Part shown: one piece after another, positions 1 through 9,038 of the stretch | Numbering within the stretch: the stretch's first letter is position 1 | How the letters are laid out: the number at the start of each line of letters is the position of its first letter | Origin: Gammaproteobacteria bacterium | Lineage (GTDB): Bacteria > Pseudomonadota > Gammaproteobacteria > SZUA-152 | Direction: 5' to 3' | Assembly: GCA_011321815.1 (NCBI GenBank) | Contig: DROS01000027.1 | Location: 1 to 40,869 of the forward strand | DNA length: 40,869 bases | Program-made: the position numbers and the translations under genes | Notes under the pieces: generated by a model | Database searches by the model: none | The model's input: the letters and a program-made list of their open reading frames with translations, nothing else | What the model was told of the DNA's origin: nothing

Positions 1-1195
1 CAAAATCACCGACGCGGTGCATCAGATGGCTCTCGTCATTTTCAACGCGGCGTACGCGCACGGGTAATACCGACATCAGCGCCGGTAAAAAGGTGACGGA
101 CAAAAAGAAGGAGGCCAGCACGCCGATGGCCACCATGTTACCGAGATGCTGAAAGGGAGGCGCATCGGAAAAATTCATGCTCAAAAAGCCCAGTGTGGTG
201 GTGATGCTGGCAAGGAATACCGGCTGCATATTGATGCGCAGGCTTTCGACGATAGCGGCCTTTTTTTCACGGCCCATGCGCATTTCGTGCAGCATGGCGA
301 CGAGAATATGCACACAGTTGGCGATGGCCATGGTGAGTACAATGGTGGGGGTGGCAGCTGATGGTGCGGTGATGGGAAAGCCCAGATAGCTGCCCAGCCC
401 CATGGCGGTTGCAATGGAGCCGATGATGACCAGCAGGGTGGCGAAAGTACCGGAAAAGCCGCGAATCATCAGCCCAAGGGTGACCAGCATGAGGGAAAAA
501 CTGATGAGCACCAATGTTTTCAGATCGCCTCTTGCTGCTTCGGAGAAGGCGTTGTTCATTAACACCACGCCACTGAGATAGACGTCTATCTGTGGATACT
601 GTGCCTCAATCTCCGCCGCAATATTGCGTGCAAACGTAGCGATTTCCGGTATTTCCGTTGGTTTTCGGCCAGGCAGCTGCACGGTGACGTTGACGCCGGT
701 GACATGGGCGCGGCCGGAAACAAGGCGGTTCAGCAGTATGGGTTCGCTGAGCGCAATACGTTTTATTTTTTTGCGGTTGTCGTCAGTCAGCTCGATCTCT
801 TCATCGATCAGGCCTCTTACCCGTAAAGTATCACCTTCGGCTTCGGTGTTTTGAAAGTTGGCCAATGAATCGACGCGAATGGAATAGGGTGTTTGCCAGG
901 CTTTTTCGGTCAGTGTTTTTACCGCCTCCAGGGTGTCTTTACTGAAGGCATTGCCATCCTTGGGGGCCAGGATGAACATGACATTGTCATTTTTGGTGTA
1001 CATGGTGCCCAGTGCCTCAAAGGCGAGCAGCTGGGGATTGTCTTTGCTGAAAAAAATCCGGTAGTCGGTTTTAATTGTCAGGTATCTGAGGCCGCTGCCT
1101 GCACCGATTATCATGAGTATGGCCACCAGCAGTACCAGCCAGGGGTGGCGGGTGATCCACTGAGCGTAACGGATAACGAGGGTGGACTCACTCAT
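1..1195 (-). CDS. RND/MMPL-superfamily exporter, 3' part cut by window edge
   Basis: Reading the minus strand from the ATG at 1195 gives about 398 residues with no stop before base 1, so the C-terminal half lies outside the window. A first membrane helix near residues 18-38 (WLVLLVAILMIIGAGSG) is followed by a periplasmic region of roughly 200 residues. A hydrophobic block of several helices then begins at TLVLISFSLMLVTLGL and contains the segment PTIVLTMAIANCVHI. This is the N-terminal half of an MMPL-like RND permease, driven by the proton gradient, of the kind that moves lipids or hydrophobic molecules. The ribosome binding site is AAAGGAAAG, just upstream. It is a second exporter next to the one at 3706-6018, so it may belong to the same lipid-related locus, but 1684-1729 holds a hairpin that could separate it from the DoxX-like gene. 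The substrate is unknown. Confidence 0.88.
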   Translation of the reverse strand, partial: MSESTLVIRYAQWITRHPWLVLLVAILMIIGAGSGLRYLTIKTDYRIFFSKDNPQLLAFEALGTMYTKNDNVMFILAPKDGNAFSKDTLEAVKTLTEKAWQTPYSIRVDSLANFQNTEAEGDTLRVRGLIDEEIELTDDNRKKIKRIALSEPILLNRLVSGRAHVTGVNVTVQLPGRKPTEIPEIATFARNIAAEIEAQYPQIDVYLSGVVLMNNAFSEAARGDLKTLVLISFSLMLVTLGLMIRGFSGTFATLLVIIGSIATAMGLGSYLGFPITAPSAATPTIVLTMAIANCVHILVAMLHEMRMGREKKAAIVESLRINMQPVFLASITTTLGFLSMNFSDAPPFQHLGNMVAIGVLASFFLSVTFLPALMSVLPVRVRRVENDESHLMHRVGDF

Positions 1196-1770
1196 GATAG
1201 CTTTCCTTTTCTGATCAGGTTTGTTTGCTGCTGTGTGGGGTTCACGTTTTTCCAGGCCGGTGGGTATCAGCTGCACACACGCTTTCAGCAGGTTTTTCGA
1301 AGGTGTCAGGGCTGTGCAGGGACACAAACAGCGGCATACTAAATATAGTGATGGCGGCGGTGATGGCCTTGGCCGTATTGTACGCACCGGGGACGAAGTA
1401 TGGTATATGTCTGTGGCGATTCAGGCTGGCCGCGCGCCCTATATACCCGTAGCCATTGAGATTCAGGTTTAAGCGTGCGTCATATTTCCTCCATGGCCGC
1501 GTTGTTGTCCTTAACAACAGACCGTTTTTACGTGTTATTTCGCCTTACCATGAACGTCGGCAGGCCCTGAGTCTCAAATACCACCGGTATATTTTATGTA
1601 AAAGCCAACTTTCAGCCCCCTGGCAGCAACGTGGGTTTTGAGCTGTGAATTCCCGATAGCCCTAAGTTTACAGGCAAAAGAGGCGGGTAGATTTTTTTAC
1701 AGTGTGTGGTTGTCGCGGTAATCTACCCGTTCTGAATGAAGGTTTTGCCGGTAAAAAAATATAAAGATAC
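1196..1770. other. 575-bp intergenic stretch, no convincing gene
   Basis: There are only short open frames here. One minus-strand frame (1242-1517, TTG start, 91 residues) carries a membrane-helix-like stretch (AITAAITIFSMPLFVSL) and lies 46 bp upstream of the exporter gene. It has no family resemblance, no good ribosome binding site and an unnatural start, so I do not call it. The only clear structure is the inverted repeat at 1684-1729. Confidence 0.5.
1684..1729. terminator. 10-bp inverted repeat, possible terminator of the DoxX-like gene
   Basis: CGGGTAGATT (1684-1693) and AATCTACCCG (1720-1729) are perfect reverse complements separated by 26 bases. On the minus strand it lies about 40 bases past the stop of the DoxX-like gene and is followed by a short T-rich run (CTCTTTTG). 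This fits a weak terminator. The long loop would also suit a regulator-binding site for the exporter gene further down. Confidence 0.4.
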
Positions 1771-2826
1771 TTATGTATTTTTTGTTGTTGATAAGGAGGT
1801 GGAGCGTGGATTTTGTGCGTTCCATTTTTGGCCTATTGTGGAAAACACTTCACCAAGAGAGGCGCCCCGCCCGAATATCAGCACAGCTGCGACGATGGTC
1901 AGATGCGGAATATGACCAATCATTTCTTCCACGCCCATAAAAAAGGGCGGAGTCAGAAAGAAACCAGCCAGGACACATGCTGTGAGTCGTGTCACCCAGC
2001 CGGTAACCAGGAACAGCCCCAGTATTATTTCAACGGCACCGGCGGAAAAGACAAATAACTCATCGGTAAACCAGGTCAGCCCCAGGTTTGCCATAAAATT
2101 CCATTGATATTCCTGCAAAAAATGCAGGCCCAGATGCAGGCACAGAATTTTTTCGCTGAAACCCAGAAAAATCAGATTGACTCCCAGGAATATGCGTAGA
2201 AAACTGATAGCCTGTGCCTGAGATAAAACAATATTATACGAGGAAAATACATCTTCATGGGTGTAACGAAGCACCGTGCGGCCACGGAAAAAGAGAAACA
2301 ATGCGGCACCAACAATCCAGATATTTTCCAATACATCAACAGTATCCGAAAGATACAAGGTGGAAAGCCAGAGTCCAACAAGTAAGAGTGAGGCCTGTTT
2401 TACCGCGAGACCAATTATCAGACTCAGTCCAATAAATCCTTCCAGCATCAACAGCGCTAGGTGTGTAGGACCAACATCATTAATGTTTATTGAAAACAAA
2501 ACATCCCGTGATGCGCTGATCAAAAGTGATATACCAATCAATATTTCGATAATTGCGGTTGCATAGGCTTCGAATTTTTTTGGTTGCCATGTGCGTGAAA
2601 TTTCAGGGTAGCGTTTGTCTAAAAAAATGCCGACCAGTGCTACCACAAGACCAATTAATAACCATGAGGATGTGTAAGCGACAAGGTTGCCTGAAAATGC
2701 CTGAGTTGGTTTTCCCGATTCCACAAACCATTTTAAATGTGCATGGGCAGGTAAAGCTAAAAAAACACCCGGTATGAAAATGCTGAATAATATATATTTA
2801 TGAACTTTTTTCCTAAAGTCTTCCAT
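1771..2826 (-). CDS. DoxX-like polytopic membrane protein with predicted mature N-terminal histidine
   Basis: This is a 351-residue integral membrane protein. A hydrophobic signal (residues 11-26) is followed by the likely signal-peptidase site AHA|HLKWF, so the mature chain would begin at His30. About eight to nine further helices follow. The segment FLRIFLGVNLIFLGFSEKI in the second half is typical of the DoxX/SURF4-like fold, a family with thiosulfate:quinone oxidoreductase subunits and many uncharacterised members. The AHxxKWF start is seen in a subgroup of DoxX-type proteins; its role is not known to me. The ribosome binding site AGGAGG (2836-2841) supports the start. It lies 880 bp downstream of the exporter gene on the same strand, so it probably has its own promoter. 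Function unassigned. Confidence 0.8.
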   Translation of the reverse strand: MEDFRKKVHKYILFSIFIPGVFLALPAHAHLKWFVESGKPTQAFSGNLVAYTSSWLLIGLVVALVGIFLDKRYPEISRTWQPKKFEAYATAIIEILIGISLLISASRDVLFSININDVGPTHLALLMLEGFIGLSLIIGLAVKQASLLLVGLWLSTLYLSDTVDVLENIWIVGAALFLFFRGRTVLRYTHEDVFSSYNIVLSQAQAISFLRIFLGVNLIFLGFSEKILCLHLGLHFLQEYQWNFMANLGLTWFTDELFVFSAGAVEIILGLFLVTGWVTRLTACVLAGFFLTPPFFMGVEEMIGHIPHLTIVAAVLIFGRGASLGEVFSTIGQKWNAQNPRSTSLSTTKNT

Positions 2827-3705
2827 AATAAATATCCTCCTGTTGGTGGTTTTTTATGGATTTTTTTAACTTTGTCGCACCATAAATTATCCTGTAACAA
2901 ATCCGTTGCTTTTTTATTAAGTGATCCAGATTAATATATCATCTATTTGCAGTGAGGTAATATTTTGGGTTTTCTGATTTAGATTGTATCCAGACGGGGT
3001 TTCCCCGTTATTTTTGTTTGTCAGCCGGTTTGGGGTAACTGGCATGTCAATCATCATCATTATTGATGATGTGTTCAAATTGATATTTTAGTCTTGAACG
3101 GTTTGCCGGGCCGGTGTTTATGCTTCCTGTGTCATTTTGTCAGTATTTTTCTCGCTCTTGAGGCAGCTGAGAAAGATGAGGTACTGGTTTATGTGGGACA
3201 GGTTACGGTCATTATGTCTGCCAGAGAATTTTTTATTCGCACGGGGTGTTGGAGTGAGTCTCAGAAAATACGAATTTGTTTTTTCTTAACCCTGGCTGTT
3301 CTTATGATCTCCGGGGTTTCAGCATTTATGCTTACCCATGTTTGTTATTCGTCCTTTATTGTCGCTGGCCGGGCGCGTTGTACTTAGGATGATGAGTAAA
3401 TCAGGTTGTCTGTAAGGGAATTATAGGCCGCTGTATTGACGGGTTCTGTCAATTTTTCCCATTTGCTCTGTGATAATGTCACATAACCCTGCGGTGTCAC
3501 ACAGGAATTTATCGAAATCAATAACCATTGGTTATTTTTGTATGCTACGGATTTTTTTGGGCGCGGCAAGATTTGTGAGTGACTCAGGGGCTGGGGATGG
3601 AATCCCAATATGAAAGCTTGCAGGTTAAAACCTGCTGCGGGTAGCCAATGCTGCGTTTTATTGCAGATTGAGCAAATTGTGACCAGCAGAAGGTAATACC
3701 GCCGC
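2827..3705. other. 879-bp intergenic stretch with one small hairpin
   Basis: AT-rich spacer between the DoxX-like gene and the exporter gene. It has no recognisable protein. A minus-strand frame (3384-3719, GTG start, 111 residues) overlaps the exporter stop codon by 14 bases, and a plus-strand frame (3094-3387) has one hydrophobic stretch; neither has a ribosome binding site or a family signature. A perfect 8-bp stem with a TTAT loop (CATCATCA/TGATGATG) lies at 3052-3071. The DoxX-like gene's promoter should be in the first few hundred bases above 2826. Confidence 0.5.
3052..3071. repeat. perfect 8-bp hairpin CATCATCA-TTAT-TGATGATG
   Basis: The arms at 3052-3059 and 3064-3071 are exact reverse complements around a 4-base loop. 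No T-tract follows on either strand, so an operator-like site is more likely than a terminator. It lies about 225 bases upstream of the DoxX-like gene. Confidence 0.35.
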
Positions 3706-6018
3706 CTATATGGTTTCACGCCTGCTTTTTAAGGCGGGAACAGGTTTGACGACAGTCAGTCTCAGGAGTTGTGGCAGGAGCCACAAATCCAGCAACAGGG
3801 CCAATATGACGGCCAGTGATACGAAGGCGCCGAATTCGGCGCTGGGGGAAAAATCGGATGTCATCATACAGGCGAAGCCGCCAACAATAATGAGGGTGGT
3901 GTAAACAATGCTACGGCCGACTTCACCAATTGCGATAGAAATGGCATTTTCATTATTATGTTCCAGGTTGGCGCGCACGCGCATTAGCAAATGCAATGTG
4001 TCGTCAATAACGACCCCCAGGATGATGCCGCCGATCAAGGCAGTGGCGATATTTATTGTAAAGCCCAATAAGCCCATGATGCCGAGCACGATGGCCAATG
4101 GGAGTCCGTTCACAATAACGCCCAGTAACGCCAGCTTGAAAGAACGGAATACAATTAACAAAACCAGGCTTAAAAATATTACCATGACCAACAATGATTG
4201 TATTTGAGTGGTACTGATCTGTCGGTCCATATTGGCCCACAGCGTGGTGGTGCCGGTGAGATAAGCCTGCATGTCAGGCGGCAAAAGTTGTTTCGCCAGG
4301 GTCATGACATCTTCGTTAAATCTGTCGAGTGCTTTGGAACTCATGTAACTGGTTAAGGCAATCAACTGGCTCCGGCTGCGGTCCTGTGCCAGCAAATCCG
4401 AAATATCGTCATTGCCACTCAGTTCCGCCAAAAACAACAGCTGGCTGATTGCTTCAGGAGGGTAGGTTGCGAAACGGTCTGAAGCAGATGCCTCAACAGT
4501 GTCATTAAAGGCTTTGTCAATTTCACGAACCAGGGCGTCAGGGGACAGGATTTTGATAACCTGGGGGAGGTTTTCCACGGCTTGCTCAAAGCGCATAACA
4601 GCTTGGAAGTAGGGTTCCATTTCGTAGGTTTTGCCTTCCGGATAGATAAGTCCGATATTAATGGGATTTTGGGCAAAACCCGCATCAGTTATTTTTTGAT
4701 AGGCCTGTGAAACAGGAGCATTATCGGCAAAAAACTCACTGTAGTTTGTGTCTGTTTCCAGCAGCAACAGGCCACTCAGCGGTAAAGTCAGTAATATTAT
4801 GGCTGTCGCCCAGGCGCGACCCGACCAGGGCGCCATTGATTTTTTCAACCAGGCCCAGGTGTCGTCACTGGCCGATGATTTATGTTTATTTTTCCACAGG
4901 GTATGCAACAGGATGGGGGCAACGGTTATGGAAAGTGTCCAGGCCAGAATGATTCCGATGGCGGCAAACAGGCCAAGTTGGAATACGGGGGTGACACTGC
5001 TGATTGTCAATGACGCAAAGCCCGCTGCCGTGGTCAACATGGCATAAAACCCAGGCCGGATGACGATTGACAGTGTTTTGTGCAGGGCCGATTCTGCATC
5101 ATGGCTGCGGTGGAGGCGATGAAAGGTGTTGATGACATGCACGACACTGGCGACCCCGAGGGCTGCCATGATGGTGGGTAACATGACGGTCATCATGTTG
5201 TAGGGTAGTTTTAAAAAAGCGATCAGTCCCATGACCGGAACAATGCTGCCGATAATGACAGATAACAGGATTGCAAGGTCTCGCCAGTTTTTAAAAACGA
5301 GAAAGGAAAAGACGAATAAAAAGAGAGAGATCAATGTATAAAAGACAACCACGTCATGTTTGGAGGCCCGGTTAAGTGCGGCATTGACGACGGTGGTGCC
5401 TGCAATGGCGCTGTCTGTGATGCTGTTGTACTCACTAACGATGTCGGTAATGTTGTCTATCAGGGTGATGCGATAGGGAGTGGGGTCGTGTACAAGATTA
5501 TCATTCTGAATGAGTATGATGGTGTGACGGTCGTTTTCTTTTCTTAACAGGTTATTCTGGAAAACCGGGTTGCTGTGCAGGCGCTGGCGCAGTATTGAAA
5601 TGGCATGTTTTGATGCAGGTTGTCCATTTTGGGCAGCGTAAAGCGTGGTGTAATTAAGTTCACCGGTATTGTCCATGTCATTATCACGAACGTTGGTGAT
5701 GGAGGTGACTTTAACCACATGGTCGAGTGCTTCGATGCGTGTTGTGATGGCAGCAAGGTCTTGTAAAAACCCGGTGGCAAATATTGATGGGGTTTCCAGC
5801 ATGAGCAGTGTCCATTCCTGCTCACCAAAGGCTTCGTTGTGTGCTTTGTATGTCAGCAGCTCCGGGTCATCGGTTTTAAACCATATGCCGACGGAATTAT
5901 CAATCCATGGTGTGTCTCCGGCTATGCGGACGGCAAATGCGCTGATGGCAAGTATGATTCCCAGAATCCAGATCGTCAGAACAAGCATGCGCTTGCGCAA
6001 CAATAATGATGCAAACAT
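3706..6018 (-). CDS. RND/MMPL-superfamily lipid-type exporter (770 aa), last gene of the fatty-amine operon
   Basis: The protein is a duplicated RND permease of about 85 kDa. Helix 1 is at residues 10-30, followed by a periplasmic domain of about 190 residues. A five-helix block starts near FYTLISLFLFVFSFLVF, a second helix-plus-periplasmic unit follows from about residue 400, and a last helix block begins at IQSLLVMVIFLSLVLLIV and includes GGIILGVVIDDTLHLLM, with its conserved acidic pair. MMPL/HpnN-like relatives carry lipids or lipid-linked molecules out of the inner membrane. It follows the LolA-like gene by 20 bases with ribosome binding site AAGGAAAT. A pair of exporter plus periplasmic LolA-like carrier suggests product transfer toward the outer membrane. 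Substrate assignment to a long-chain amine or its derivative is inferred only from the operon. Confidence 0.9.
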   Translation of the reverse strand: MFASLLLRKRMLVLTIWILGIILAISAFAVRIAGDTPWIDNSVGIWFKTDDPELLTYKAHNEAFGEQEWTLLMLETPSIFATGFLQDLAAITTRIEALDHVVKVTSITNVRDNDMDNTGELNYTTLYAAQNGQPASKHAISILRQRLHSNPVFQNNLLRKENDRHTIILIQNDNLVHDPTPYRITLIDNITDIVSEYNSITDSAIAGTTVVNAALNRASKHDVVVFYTLISLFLFVFSFLVFKNWRDLAILLSVIIGSIVPVMGLIAFLKLPYNMMTVMLPTIMAALGVASVVHVINTFHRLHRSHDAESALHKTLSIVIRPGFYAMLTTAAGFASLTISSVTPVFQLGLFAAIGIILAWTLSITVAPILLHTLWKNKHKSSASDDTWAWLKKSMAPWSGRAWATAIILLTLPLSGLLLLETDTNYSEFFADNAPVSQAYQKITDAGFAQNPINIGLIYPEGKTYEMEPYFQAVMRFEQAVENLPQVIKILSPDALVREIDKAFNDTVEASASDRFATYPPEAISQLLFLAELSGNDDISDLLAQDRSRSQLIALTSYMSSKALDRFNEDVMTLAKQLLPPDMQAYLTGTTTLWANMDRQISTTQIQSLLVMVIFLSLVLLIVFRSFKLALLGVIVNGLPLAIVLGIMGLLGFTINIATALIGGIILGVVIDDTLHLLMRVRANLEHNNENAISIAIGEVGRSIVYTTLIIVGGFACMMTSDFSPSAEFGAFVSLAVILALLLDLWLLPQLLRLTVVKPVPALKSRRETI

Positions 6019-6038
6019 AGTGATTTCCTTGGTTGTAC

Positions 6039-6830
6039 TTACCGGCTTCGTTTCAGGGCGTTGGTGCTGAAGTCATGTTCTGAGAATCCGTTGTGATAGA
6101 TAATCGCTGACCATGTCATGGTGGTTGAACGGCCATTTTGATGATTGAGCATGGTCATATCGAGTGCCCGCCAGAAACGGTCCAGATATTTTTTATAATT
6201 TGTGAGTTTCAGGGTTTTGAGAAAAGCGCCTTTTGTATCGTAATAGTCCATCTGGCGAAAAATGTAGTCTGTCTTGTCAATGTAGGCGAGCTGATACTGG
6301 TAGCCGGAGTTTTCAAACAATGGTGTCATTTTAACAACGTAACAGGGTTTGCCGTTAATCGTGCTGTCTTCGATGTACTGATAGCGGTATTTCTCAAACT
6401 CGACAGAGGTTAAGTCTTCATAACTGAATTCACTGGAAACAAAGGGGCCGGATTTGTTGCTGCTGGAAATGCGTTTTACCCGTTTGAAGGCAGGCAGGTA
6501 GATCCATTGCAAGTCGGTATCTTTCAGTGTATGGGAAAGCAGCGCCGTTCCACGAATGGTTCGTGGTTGGTGAAATACAAATAATCTTTTTTCACCATAG
6601 TCACTGTTTTCCAGGCTGCGTACGGCCATGCGACGGTCAAATTGACGACCATTCTTTTTCCGGATAACCATGGTGACATCCGCTTGAAAATCGCCGAAAC
6701 CATTTTCCTGATCAGTGAGTTGTTTCATGATTTCCTGCCCTTTGTTTTCCTGCCCGATGATCGTGGCATGAACAATGGGCGTAGTTATGGCCATTAATAC
6801 GCAAATGGAAAAGAGTCTGTTAAATAACAT
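6039..6830 (-). CDS. periplasmic LolA-like outer-membrane lipoprotein-sorting family protein
   Basis: This 263-residue secreted protein has a clean signal peptide (residues 1-22, ending PIVHA). The mature part is rich in beta strands with motifs of the outer-membrane lipoprotein-sorting/LolA-like family: FQADVTMVIRKKNG, then an R-x-L-F-VF-HxP strand, LQWIYLPAFKRVKRISSS, SYEDLTSVEFEKYRY and CYVVKMTP. Such half-barrel folds bind acyl chains in the periplasm. I chose the ATG at 6830 rather than the TTG at 6842 because it begins the signal peptide and has GAG at proper spacing. It sits between the acyl carrier protein gene and the exporter gene, 20 bases from the latter. The pairing of this family with MMPL exporters recurs in lipid and aryl-polyene-type clusters, so it is probably the periplasmic carrier for the exported lipid. 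Confidence 0.82.
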   Translation of the reverse strand: MLFNRLFSICVLMAITTPIVHATIIGQENKGQEIMKQLTDQENGFGDFQADVTMVIRKKNGRQFDRRMAVRSLENSDYGEKRLFVFHQPRTIRGTALLSHTLKDTDLQWIYLPAFKRVKRISSSNKSGPFVSSEFSYEDLTSVEFEKYRYQYIEDSTINGKPCYVVKMTPLFENSGYQYQLAYIDKTDYIFRQMDYYDTKGAFLKTLKLTNYKKYLDRFWRALDMTMLNHQNGRSTTMTWSAIIYHNGFSEHDFSTNALKRSR

Positions 6831-6878
6831 TACGGTTCTCAATCAATCAGGCGGGGAGTGCGGTGCTTTCCGCCAATG

Positions 6879-7136
6879 TCAGACAGGCATGGCGGTGTGG
6901 ACATATTTGGCCAGTGCATCCATGGTTCTCAGTTCCAGTACAAACAGCTCAGGGGGGATTTCCAATGAAAAATGCTCATGCAGAATTTCCTGGATATAGA
7001 CAGTTGTCATGGAATCAATCAGACCATGTTCAATCAAGTCCGCAGAGATGTAGAGGTTGGGGGAGGCATCCCCGAAGACCTCATATTCCTCGCATAGTAT
7101 CATTAATCTGGATTTGATGTTTTCAATGCTGTTCAT
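6879..7136 (-). CDS. stand-alone acyl carrier protein
   Basis: An 85-residue acidic helical protein with the phosphopantetheine attachment motif DLIEHGLIDSMT; Ser42 is the modified residue. Length and the final hydrophobic helix (ELRTMDALAKYV) match discrete carrier proteins. The start is supported by the purine-rich GGGGGAAGTGG immediately upstream. It lies 45 bases after the second AMP-ligase and 48 bases before the LolA-like gene. The adjacent acyl-AMP ligase and the acyl-ACP reductase domain each need a carrier, so this is most likely the shared acyl shuttle of the operon and not the fatty-acid-synthase AcpP, which normally sits with fab genes. A holo-ACP synthase is not encoded nearby, so a housekeeping one must act. 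Confidence 0.9.
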   Translation of the reverse strand: MNSIENIKSRLMILCEEYEVFGDASPNLYISADLIEHGLIDSMTTVYIQEILHEHFSLEIPPELFVLELRTMDALAKYVHTAMPV

Positions 7137-7181
7137 TTTCCACTTCCCCCCTGGGTGGCCTGTTGTCCGGTTATTGCTGTT

Positions 7182-9023
7182 TTATATAGCCCGTGCCTGT
7201 TCCAGTCGTTGCAACTCGAAAATAAATTTTATTTTGTGAGTCGGGGTGCGTTCCAGCGAGCGGGGCAAGATGAATATTTTGTCTTTGCTCAGCCTTGGGG
7301 TGATGTTGGCGATGGATTGTGCGTAGTCGATAGCGGCCTCAAACCGTTGGCGCAGTGCGGCATCTTCACTGACGCCTGTGGCGATATCTTTTTGCCAGGA
7401 CGGGTCTTTATGAATGCGTTTGTAATCCGGATAGAGATAAACACTGAGAAAGTTATCATCCGGATGTGTGCGGGTTACCAAGGCATCCTTTATGAAAATA
7501 CTGCGTACCATCAGGTTAGATAAATATTGTGGGTCGATATAGGTTCCATCCTCCCATTTGGTCAGCTCTTTTTTGCGCCCGACAAGATGCAGAAAGCCAT
7601 CATCATCAATCCATGCCAGGTCGCCGGTCGAATAATAGCCGTCAGCCGTCAGGACTTTTTCCTGGTTTTTTCCGAGATAGGAGTGCATCACCGTTGGTCC
7701 TTTGACTTCCAGTATGCCGACTTTTTTGGGGATACCCGGAATGCGTTCTTCGTTGGTCAGACGATAGTCGAGGATATTTATGATGCGGCCACAAGACCCT
7801 GCCTTTAATTCGTTAAGGCGGTTGCGGGAGATGATTCCACTGCATTCTGTTGCGCCGTAAATATCAATGACAGTAACGCCTAATTTACCGAATGCCTCAA
7901 CAATACTGCCATCCAGTTTCATGGAGGATGAAATTCCGTAACTGAAATAACCTCCCAGTTTGTTGCGTAACAGGATGCGCATGGCAGTGAGCTTGGCTTT
8001 GTCCAGAGTGCCGATGTCGTATAGTTTTTCATTGCGTTCGATGCTGACAAGATGCTCATATAATTTTCTGAGCACAGGTTTGTTCTTCATTTCTTCCAGT
8101 ATTTCTTTCAGCAGGTAGATCCAGAATTTGGGCACAGCCATCAATACTTTTATTCTGACGCCCAGCTTCTTCAGTTTTTTGATTTCGTCCTCAAGCACAT
8201 CGTCATCATCGGGTTCGCGGGTAAAATAGGTCACTGAAAAGCCGCGTGATTTTGTCACCAGAAATTCCACAAGAGTGGCAATGTGTGTATAGGGCCCGAT
8301 GTTGAGAAGTTCTTCGTTGACACGAAGGTTGATGACGTCAATGGCTTCGTTGACTTCTGCAATAATATTGTTGTGGCTGATTTGCACAATTTTGGGCAGG
8401 TTGGTGGTGCCGGAGGTTGGGTAGTGGCCCAGTATGCAGTCATCATCCAACAGGTGTTTGCTGGGCGCAAGGGTGTCGGCGGGTTGTTCGGGCAGAATGC
8501 CTTTCAGGCTGAGTTCACCTTCCACAAGCTGGGTATGCTGACGGCCGGCATCTTCGAAGACATCAAAAACGTCGGCGACAATAATTTGTGTGTCGATGGC
8601 CAGCTCTGCCAGCAGGCTGCGCATACGGGAAAGCTGTGGCCGTGAGACCAGCATGTAATCCGGTGGATTAAGTGCCAGCAGGTGTTTCAGTTCTATATCA
8701 TTGGTTTTGGTGTCCAGCGGAAATAATGTATTGGCCCGGTAAAAAGCGGCCATGGCGAGCATATCCCATTCCAGGCGGTTTTTACAGAAGGTGGCAATGA
8801 CCTTGCGTTCAATATTTTTCTGCATGAAATAAGTGCTCATGCGGAGGATGTAGTGATGATAGTCTGTGAAGCTTAGTGACTGGTAAGTGGATCCGGTATC
8901 AAAACGGATTGCGGAGCGCTCACCATAGGTTGGCAGTTGTTGAGCAACAATGTCTGCGACGCTGGTGATACCGTCAAATGCTTTGAAGATGTCTTTTCTT
9001 TTATCGGTTTTAAACATAAACAT
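7182..9023 (-). CDS. acyl-activating AMP-ligase (long-chain acyl-CoA synthetase-like)
   Basis: This 613-residue member of the ANL superfamily forms an acyl-adenylate and passes it to a thiol or amine acceptor. Visible motifs in order are the phosphate loop YPTSGTTNLPK (about residue 195), the aromatic/ATP motif DIYGATECSG, YSTGDLAWIDDDGFL with the ribose-binding aspartate, the hinge GRKKELTKW, and the C-terminal catalytic lysine in RTPTHKIKF. The long insert between phosphate loop and ATP motif (KKLKKLGVRIKVLMAVPKF) is like long-chain acyl-CoA synthetases. It starts 15 bases after the aminotransferase-reductase gene, with ribosome binding site TGGAG. The operon already has a FAAL, so this enzyme probably activates a different acid, or transfers to CoA or to the new amine. 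That is inference. The acceptor cannot be read from sequence. Confidence 0.88.
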   Translation of the reverse strand: MFMFKTDKRKDIFKAFDGITSVADIVAQQLPTYGERSAIRFDTGSTYQSLSFTDYHHYILRMSTYFMQKNIERKVIATFCKNRLEWDMLAMAAFYRANTLFPLDTKTNDIELKHLLALNPPDYMLVSRPQLSRMRSLLAELAIDTQIIVADVFDVFEDAGRQHTQLVEGELSLKGILPEQPADTLAPSKHLLDDDCILGHYPTSGTTNLPKIVQISHNNIIAEVNEAIDVINLRVNEELLNIGPYTHIATLVEFLVTKSRGFSVTYFTREPDDDDVLEDEIKKLKKLGVRIKVLMAVPKFWIYLLKEILEEMKNKPVLRKLYEHLVSIERNEKLYDIGTLDKAKLTAMRILLRNKLGGYFSYGISSSMKLDGSIVEAFGKLGVTVIDIYGATECSGIISRNRLNELKAGSCGRIINILDYRLTNEERIPGIPKKVGILEVKGPTVMHSYLGKNQEKVLTADGYYSTGDLAWIDDDGFLHLVGRKKELTKWEDGTYIDPQYLSNLMVRSIFIKDALVTRTHPDDNFLSVYLYPDYKRIHKDPSWQKDIATGVSEDAALRQRFEAAIDYAQSIANITPRLSKDKIFILPRSLERTPTHKIKFIFELQRLEQARAI

Positions 9024-9038
9024 GATAGCTTGTCTCCA

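Noticed and set aside
1242-1517. 91-residue minus-strand frame upstream of the left exporter
   Set aside because: TTG start, no ribosome binding site, no family resemblance; one hydrophobic stretch alone is weak evidence.
3094-3387. 97-residue plus-strand frame with a hydrophobic segment
   Set aside because: Opposite to the local operons, no ribosome binding site, odd composition and no known motif.
3384-3719. 111-residue minus-strand frame overlapping the exporter stop codon
   Set aside because: GTG start without a ribosome binding site and no family signature. Translational coupling is possible, but the evidence is too thin.
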